Shown: positions 57,050 through 64,000 of the stretch, piece after piece
Layout of the letters: each line of letters begins with the position of its first letter
Numbering within the stretch: position 1 is the first letter of the stretch
Origin: Leucaena leucocephala
Lineage: Eukaryota > Streptophyta > Magnoliopsida > Fabales > Fabaceae
Direction of reading: 5' to 3'
Assembly (NCBI GenBank): GCA_037074615.1
Contig: CM073524.1
Coordinates: 18,925,406-18,989,405 of the forward strand
Length of the DNA stretch: 64,000 nucleotides
Made by a program: the position numbers and the translations under genes
The notes under the pieces: model-generated
Told to the model about the DNA's origin: nothing
The model's input: only the letters and a program-made list of their open reading frames with translations
The model's database searches: none

Positions 57050-60000
57050 TGTAACATCCCTAATTTTTTGTACTCAGTTGTATGTACAGATTGAATGAAA
57101 TATATATGAGATTTATCAGGAAAAGATGTGGCCATTTACGTAAAGAAAGGGATTAAATTGGAAGAGGAAGAAAGTGTAAGAGCCAAAGTGCAAAGTTACG
57201 AAAATGCCTCCGTGATGCCCTAAGAAACCAGAAGTGAATGGAGGGCATTTTGGTCATTTCATATAATGGATGGATATCAGATGAAAATTGATAGTAAATT
57301 ATTATAACTAATATGAGAATTTATGGAGTTGACAGAAGTCAAAAAGGAGTCCTGTAGAATTAATTATGGAATTGATGGTGAAAAATGACACCGTTAAAGG
57401 GTTAAAGGAAACATATATAATTTTTAATAGGACTTCTGGGTCTCAGAAAATTATGAAACATTGTACAGAATTCATTTTATATTAGGATGAATTTCTAAAA
57501 ATGTTAGAACAATTAAAAAAGGTGTTTAGCATTTATGCTAAGATCAGGGTAGTTTACGGATATCGGTATGAGGAAAGTACATTGGGATTTGGGCCAATTA
57601 GCTATTGGACCTAAAAGAGGCCCAGCATGTTATCCTAGGCCAGCCCAATAATGCCCAAAAGTTAGCTTGGAGCCCAAGTCCAATAATGAATAATTTATGG
57701 ATTTTTGAAAAGAAAGAAAAAGAGAATAAAGTAAGAATTAGGTTTTGCACATGGTGAGACCCACAATGGACTTCAAAATGGCGCCAAAGAGGAAGGGTTA
57801 GGTGAACCAAGTGAGGCCATGCTAGTGATGTCATGGTGGTAAAGTCATGAGTGAGAAGTGAAAAGACATTCCAAGATCAAACCTTTAACCATTAGATCAA
57901 ATAGTTTCCAAGGTAATCTTGGCCTTCAATTTTCCCAAAAATTTTCTATAAATACCCCCCTTGGAGACTCCAAAACCGTGAGCACAAGACCATGGGGAAC
58001 GAACGTCTTGCAAAATTTTCTCTCAAGCTTGGAGGAAGCAAAGATCTTGGAGAAACAAGTAAGGTAAGTTGCTCCCTTGCTTCTAGACTTTGTTCTTATG
58101 GTTTGTGCTTAAGTTTAAGTGGTTTTTGAGGCTTAAATCTTGGGGAGGTGCTGCTGGAATTTTTGTGTATATGTGAAAGGAATATGAGTTTTAACTCATA
58201 GATAGTTAAGACAAGCTTAAACAAGTTAGTTACATGCTTGGTTGTGAAGTAAGTTTATGTTCTTGACTTTACCATTTTGGGTTGCACTGTTCATGATAGA
58301 AGGAAATGGCATTTCAATGATTTAATGCTTACATTGAGTTTATATGATGATTTTGTGTAGGATTGGAAAGGTTTTGAACCTTGGAAACCATTGGAATTAA
58401 AGATTATAATGTTGAAAATTCCTCACGGTACTGTTAACTCGCATGAACAGTGATATGAATTTCATGATTTTGATGCTTCCAATGGTCTTAAAATGAGATT
58501 TTTTGTGGGGGAAAAGTAGAGGAACAAGTATGGGAAGCATTGGAATCAAAATGAGAATTTTTGGAAGATTTATGTATGCTTTTACAAATCTGTACAGAAC
58601 AGTGCATTCTTGCTGGAATTTGGTTATTTTGAGTTCATAAATGGATTCAAAAGGTGAAATTGTGTAGGGTAAGGTCAAGACATCAATTGGTTCAAAGGCC
58701 AAGTTAATTGGCAAAGATTAAAGAAAGTTATGTTAGTTAAAGCAAGTTAAAGGTTCAAGAGAGGTAGTCTTGAATAGTGTTTGAGTTCATGGTCCTAATG
58801 GATTATGTAATGAATATGAATGTGTTTAGGGCCTTGAAACCTCTAAGAAGGTGTTGGGGAATGATTTACCAAAAAGCTTCATGATTGGAAAGCTTGGGAA
58901 GCAAGTGCAAGCATAAGAAAGAAAGCTTAAATCCAAGGTAGTGAACTTACCATAAACTTGTATGTATGTAATGTGTGCTTGATTGTGCTATGGCTTGGTT
59001 GAATTGTGTGTATATGGTAGATGATTGAAGCTCTGTTATGTTATTATTACTTTGGCCAATTGTATTTCATATAATACATGGAAGCATGCTCATCACACTA
59101 TGATAACACTTTCACAAGCAAGCACAAGTCTTTACATTAATACATGCATTGTTTGGTATTGTTTGCTACTAAAATTCCCCCGAATCTCACCCCCCCCCAT
59201 AACCATGATCTAGGTCCTGGAACATCACAAGGAAGGAGGTAATTGTGGATGTATGAATGGTGTATGACTTGGAAAGCATGCCTTTAATTTATGTGATGAT
59301 ATATTGGTATGTATATTGTATGCATGCACTGGATCGGATGAGAGTCAGTCTACTTTTAGCAATGGTTTGAGCAGCTTATCCAGCGAATTTTGACGTGAAA
59401 TTTGTCATGAACATATATAAGATCCATATCTTTAATTGTACACCAAGAACGCGTAATTTGGTTAAGTTTTCAAATTGATATGATTTTTCAAAGTTGGACT
59501 TAAACTCTGGATCAAGATAAAACAAGTCATCCGATACAGTAAGGTTCATACGCGGTTTTCATATAGTAAATGAATGATTGTGTCCGTGATATTTGGTGAG
59601 TTTAAAGTAAACATTCTGAGATTTAAATCCATAGGTAATTCGATTCAATTGGATAAGTATACAAGGAGAAATGAATTTTTGAAAATGGGGCAAAGAAACT
59701 GGAACTTCCAGATTTACCAAATGAACTGAAATTTTCAACGAATAAACTGATTTGATCTGGATAAGAAAACCACATTTTCATATTTTTATATCAAATTTAA
59801 ATGAAATAGATTTCATTATAAATTGTAATCACCTCAATATGATTTTTCTAGATTTAGTTATGAATTTCCAAAGTTCAGGCTGTAATCTGGAATTACCCAG
59901 TGAACAGTGATAGTGAATAGTACCCGTAAGCCCAAGTCTTGGAAATTCATGTTTTTAAGGTTAAGAGGTATTCCAATGATCTAAGATAATTCCAATTGAG

Positions 60001-60310
60001 TATATGTAAGGTTAAGGTTAAGGTCAATATTTAAGGTTAAGATTTAAAGATGTGTACTAGAAAAATACCGTTGTGCTAGTAGACTATACAGAGTACTATG
60101 TACGTAGGTGCTGTCTAAGGAGGCTAGAAGTGAGTGGACCTAGCCGATTCATCCAGTCTTTCCTAGGTACTTACGTAGAATGGTAGTTCTCATGGGGAAT
60201 TACTGAATCAGTATAGTTATTTTCTACCAGAATTTCTGGCAAGAGAGATATAATCCAGTTGAGAGTGCTATAGCAAGAGTACTCTGAGAGATATAAAGAA
60301 GGATGTTTCA
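57050..60310 (+). mobile_element. Solo LTR C2 inside F
   Basis: 3261 bp, TGTAACATCCC...GGATGTTTCA, with perfect ATGAC duplications (57045-57049, 60311-60315). Reference copy for the C family. TATA 57947-57954, donor AAG|GTAAGT at 58064, structured element 60101-60177. Its hairpin near 59170 has lost pairs (TAAAATTC against GAATCTCA). Confidence 0.95.
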
Positions 60311-60794
60311 ATGACCAAGCCAGATAGTACGAGGTACTGAGATATAAAAGATCAATTTAAGATGATGTTTAGAAGTAGATCCTCTGTGTTATAACCAGGA
60401 GTAGATCAATGTTATGAGAGACTTTGTTTAACTAGTCTTTCCTAAATAGAACAATTAGAAGTTAGATTGAGACTTTCCTAGAAATGATCCTAGTATATGG
60501 CCTAAAGTTAGAAATGTGATGGTTAACAGTTAGAGAGTTAATATTCCTGAGATAGAGGGATCCCATCATAAAGAAATAGTAACATAGTAGACTTAGGGTA
60601 GAGCACCCTATAGAGCACAAGTAATAGGAGTAAATGATGAATAAGATCCATACGACTGAAGTTCACTAGGATTAAGAAAAAGACCAAAAAAGAACCACAG
60701 TCCTGTCAAGAATAGACTGAGACTGATAAATAGACAAAAGAAGTTAAAAGATAGTAGAGAGATACAAAAGTTACTTCACAAAGATGGAGATTGA

Positions 60795-61035
60795 TCCGCT
60801 CACCTGAGAAGTTTTATAGAGTAGTTTTAGGTGAAGCATTCCTCTCAAAGAGATGCTAAGTGTTAAGGCAAGAAAAAAGAAGCCTTTGATGAATACTTAG
60901 CTGAGTTCATCCATATGAATAGTGAGAGTTGAATGACTGAGAACTTAATTCATGAATTGAATTATGTGCAACAAAGAAAGAGTTTTTCTCAAGTAGTTGC
61001 AGAAGTTCAACAGAGCAGTAGATGTATGTAAGATT
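60795..61035 (+). pseudogene. gag: F gag remnant
   Basis: From 60878 the frame reads EAFDEYLAEFIHMNS, then (after a TGA where R0 has the Trp of WMTER) MTENLIHELNYVQQ. R0 gag has ESFDEYLAKFIRLSQYS and WMTERMIRGLNSTL in the same order. About eight residues between the two motifs are deleted. Only this capsid piece is recognisable. Confidence 0.75.
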
Positions 61036-61751
61036 AGAAAAGAAGTTTACGATGCTTAGAAAGAGAAGAGGTAGCCACAGTTTTAAAGATAAAGTGACTC
61101 CCCTATCCCCTATGTAAGAAAGAGTAATGATCAAGAGTTAGAAAGAGTAGTGAAAGGTTGAGTCTATATCCTAGCAAGAGGGTAACGTGGTAGCTTAACT
61201 AAAAGAATTATTATTTCAAGTTCTTGAATAAATTATCAGATCCTGATCAGATAATGTGATAGATAAATCTGACAAATAATGTGACAAAGGAAAGAATGCT
61301 TTAAAGTTTACCCAGTTATTTTTTAATTGCAGTATACTTATGATAGATGGTTTAGCAAATTATGTGATGATGATATGGCTTATGTTGCCATAAGTTATGA
61401 TGAACAGTTACATCTCCTTGTAGTTGTCATATGATGACATGCATGTTAGAGTATGCTATGATGAATGAATACTCCCTATTTGCAGTACATGCAAGGTAGA
61501 GTACATAAGATGAGAAAGTTATGTTGCTCCCATACCATACGACATGAAATAGGAATATACCCAGAATGATAGATAGTCTTAGTGAGTGGGATAGTCAGGT
61601 ATTTCTATAGACTTGTGAATGAAGTACTCAAGGCCATTTCTTATGTTAGGGGTACAACGATTACCAAGAGTGTGGTAGTGCTATAACTCTATTAAAAGAA
61701 ATGGTATCCAAGAAGAACAACATATAACAGTAAAGAGATTATTTTCATATC

Positions 61752-61907
61752 ACTCTTCAGATAAGAGTTAGATCTAAAATAGATAGCTCTCAGATAGAGC
61801 TAGATTCAGATGAGTACAGATCACTCTTCAGATAAGAGTTAGATCTGATACAGATTACTCTTCAAATAAGAGCATATTTCAGATACAGATTGCTCGTAAT
61901 TAGAGCA
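61752..61907. repeat. Five tandem hairpin repeats, about 35 bp each
   Basis: Stem-loops at 61752-61768 (ACTCTT-CAGAT-AAGAGT), 61784-61802 (TAGCTCT-CAGAT-AGAGCTA), 61823-61839 (as the first), 61858-61872 (CTCTT-CAAAT-AAGAG) and 61891-61907 (TGCTC...GAGCA). Between them is AGAT-rich spacer. All stems pair perfectly even where the stem sequence differs. Confidence 0.8.
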
Positions 61908-62216
61908 CAGATTGAGTAGACATGTTATGATGTAGCCATAGCAACAAAATACAATGGCAAGTGGTTAGACCATAATTGCACAAGGCAATAGCCCATGGTA
62001 AGCCACAGTAAAGTAAGAAAGATGAGAAGGAACTCCTGAGTAAGAGATGAAATAAGTAAAGTCTTGGTATCTAATATGTCTACTGGATGTATTTCTTAAA
62101 ATTTTTATTTGATTAAGTTATCAACAAGTGGAAACAGTTAACCTTATAACTTAGTCTGTTGGTTTTAAGATATTTTAGAGATGATATAGCACAACGGGAT
62201 CACAGAGGATTCTGGA

Positions 62217-62345
62217 GGGTCGCAGTTAGATCCTAACATAGCTCTAGGGTCACGGTTAGATCCTAACAGCTTTAGGGTCGTAGTTAGATCCTGAAAAGGC
62301 TTACGGTTGATCGCAGTTAGATCCTGAGGTCACAGTTAGACCTAG
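62217..62345. repeat. Tandem GGTCGCAGTTAGATCC repeat
   Basis: Five copies of GGTCRYRGTTAGATCCT, starting near 62218, 62248, 62276, 62309 and 62329, spaced about 20-34 bp. Differences are mainly CG to TG or CA. Possibly a distant form of the GTCGCGAC repeat. Confidence 0.65.
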
Positions 62346-63039
62346 CCTAAGGAAAGTAATGAGCCATGAAGATATGAGTATAATGTAGTATCTCTCTGGG
62401 AAGATGATTACCAAAAACGAAGTTAAGGTAAGGAAGCTTCACTAGTTGATTAACTCATCCAGAAAAATTATTTATAATAGTTTTTCTCATATAGCCTATA
62501 TTATATACAGACTGAACTTAGTTTTCCTTAAATAAAGACGGAGTCTAAAGTTCAAATCTAAGTGCTGATGTTCAAAGTTTTGTAGAAGTATGCCTAAGAA
62601 ACAGAGAAGAGAACCCCATATTTTTTGAGAACAGAGAAGTATGATTCGATAAATCCTCCAGATAAGGATCAGAAGATTAAAAGGCTAGAGAGACCCAAAG
62701 AAGAGGATCTAAGGTAAAGGAAAGATAGAACATAGTTCTATAAGAAAGAGAATGCTAGGACTTAGAGCTATAAGAAAAGTAACCTAGCCTAACCCAGTAG
62801 CATGCTTAATTGAAAGTTGCTAAGACAAGAGTAGCCTAATGATAGGTAACCCCCTAAGAAGGGATAAGAAAGAGTGCAAATGTCATAAAGGTTTAGTATA
62901 GATACATAAAGTTATGTAAGAGGATGAGAAAAGTTAAGAAAAGTTAAAGGAGTTATAAAAAGCAAGAACCCCTTATGTTAGAATCATAATCTGAATTACG
63001 ATTTTGTATCAGGTGAAAGAAAGGCAAAAGAACACTATT

Positions 63040-63165
63040 TCTCCTAAAATATTAGCAAAGTGTAAGAGACATGATGTTGACCCCAGAATTACATCAAAAT
63101 TCTGCAGGGTAAGATATGAAAGAAATGGACACTACTCACAAGTCCAGTAAGTTGTCCATAAGATG
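63040..63165 (+). pseudogene. pol: F integrase core remnant
   Basis: The frame at about 63073 reads DVDPRITSKFCRVRYERNG, matching the SDRDPRFTSNFWRALQEEMG block of the R0 integrase core, which holds the second catalytic Asp. A TAA follows near 63147. No other integrase block is readable. Confidence 0.6.
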
Positions 63166-63340
63166 AGCAGGTAAATAGATAATAACTGATAGATGAGTAA
63201 TAAAAAGAAGTAGATTTCAACTTTGACTGAGTTGACTCAGAAAAAGAGAGCATAGTAGCACAGAAGAGATGTGAAGTTTTTATGGATGATAAGAGCACTC
63301 AGCCAGATGTCAAGATAATTTGGCTAAGGTATTAATTAAA

Positions 63341-63376
63341 TTTTGAGGACGAAATTTATTTTAAGATAGGGAGAAT
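63341..63376 (+). other. F polypurine tract, decayed
   Basis: TTTTGAGGACGAAATTTATT followed by TTAAGATAGGGAGAAT, then the LTR start. The upstream box is unchanged from R0; the purine run has A/T changes. Confidence 0.8.
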
Positions 63377-64000
63377 TGTAATATCCCAATTTTTAGGCCC
63401 AGAGACTCAGAAAGTAGGCTGAAATAGGTAGGCTACCAGACCCCTTTGAGCAGAAGTCCCAGAAACATATAAAGAGTTTTTAGTGACTAAACTGCAAATA
63501 AGTGAAAGTACAGGGACTTATATGCAAATAGTAAAAGTCCCTAGGGGCATAATGGTCATTTTTGAAAAGAAATGGACTAAAGTGAAAAGTCTAAAAGTTC
63601 CATGGTATGAAATGAAAGTAGACACAAGTTGTGGGCCATTAGGTATAATTATGAAAAGTTAAGGGACTTAATTGAAAAGAGGAAAAGTTTCTAGGGGTAA
63701 AATGGTAATTATAGAAAGTTGAGTCAGAAGTGGCTTAGAACTGCCCAGAAGTATTTTAGTCCCAAATTTCATCAGTAGAAAGAGAAAGTTGTGCTAGTTA
63801 ATCTAGCATGATATAGAAATTTTATTGGAGTTTCAGATAGCTGATATTTATCTGATAGTCTGAAAGTTATCTAAAATTTTTATCAGACCTTCTGGATGTC
63901 AGATATAAATGAAAAGTTATAGGAAGGTGCGTCCAGTAAAGCCAGAGGTCAGGGAATTGACAAAATCCTGAAAGGAGTCCTGTAGAAAAAGTTATTCACT
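63377..64000 (+). repeat. F 3' LTR, start only
   Basis: Begins TGTAATATCCCAATTTTTAG after the PPT and runs out of the window. The start resembles S2 on its own strand (CTACCAGACCCCTTTGAGCAG). The last 30 bases match the GTAGAAAAAGTTATTCAC block shared by most LTRs here. Confidence 0.85.

Larger units (their letters stand above)
60316..63376 (+). pseudogene. F internal region: deeply decayed gag-pol
   Basis: About 3 kb with no long ORF. Recognisable pieces are a gag remnant (60795-61035) and an integrase remnant (63040-63165), about 2.2 kb apart against 3.1 kb in R0, so material has been lost. A possible RT remnant near 61590 (VRYFYRLVNEV against GYYRRFIQDF) is too weak to call. Tandem hairpins and a second tandem repeat lie between. 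F is the oldest element in the window. Confidence 0.65.

Noticed and set aside
61560..61680. RT remnant in F (VRYFYRLVNEV)
   Set aside because: Only a few positions match GYYRRFIQDF and the reading frame around it is broken; chance is not excluded.

Overview
The window is repetitive plant nuclear DNA. It holds no recognisable host gene. Nearly all of it is nested Ty3/gypsy LTR retrotransposons of the chromovirus Tekay/Del type: initiator-tRNA-Met primer-binding sites, fused gag-pol, an integrase ending in a chromodomain-like tail, and LTRs of about 2.7-3.6 kb. One 3.2 kb piece is an endogenous plant pararetrovirus (Caulimoviridae). The AT-rich base composition and these element types suggest a flowering plant, probably a eudicot; the species cannot be named. 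I use these labels: R0, R1, R2 and F are elements with internal regions; S1-S4 are LTRs without one; C0, C1, C2 and E are further LTRs.

Nesting, outside to inside. LTR E (minus strand, right edge 52498) is interrupted by LTR C0 (1-132 and 47970-49902). C0 is interrupted by R0 (plus strand, 133-47969). R0 carries solo LTR S1 (3137-6176) in the start of gag, and R2 in its 3' LTR (minus strand, 10904-45277, target duplication TTAAG). R2 carries solo LTR S2 in its 3' LTR (12132-14254, CTTTC), the young element R1 in its gag (minus, 20125-35119, ATTTG), the pararetrovirus fragment (36513-39679) and an inverted LTR S4 (39923-42765). R1 carries solo LTR S3 in the end of pol (22976-26557, TTCTC). To the right, 52499-64000 holds LTR C1 and the old element F (5' LTR ending 56238, 3' LTR starting 63377), which is itself interrupted by solo LTR C2 (57050-60310, ATGAC).

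Gene content. R0, R1 and R2 share one plan: LTR, PBS, an extra leader ORF, fused gag-pol (gag, CCHC knuckle, protease, RT, RNase H, integrase, chromodomain-like tail), PPT, LTR. All gag-pol copies are broken, almost always by C-to-T or G-to-A changes. The R2 leader ORF is open over its full 231 codons. A strong 5' splice site below the TATA box and a 3' splice site just before the leader ORF suggest a leader intron. R1 is the youngest (LTRs about 1.1 percent apart by eye) yet has ten stop codons, so it was probably copied in trans.

Most interesting signals: a roughly 77-nt RNA element in the transcribed part of three LTR families with paired compensatory changes; a short covarying hairpin upstream of it; the pararetrovirus/R2 junction placed at the shared tRNA-Met primer-binding site, with a 23-bp snap-back repeat at the other junction; the conserved leader ORF; a 22-bp-periodic array of the palindrome GTCGCGAC; and five tandem covarying hairpins inside F.
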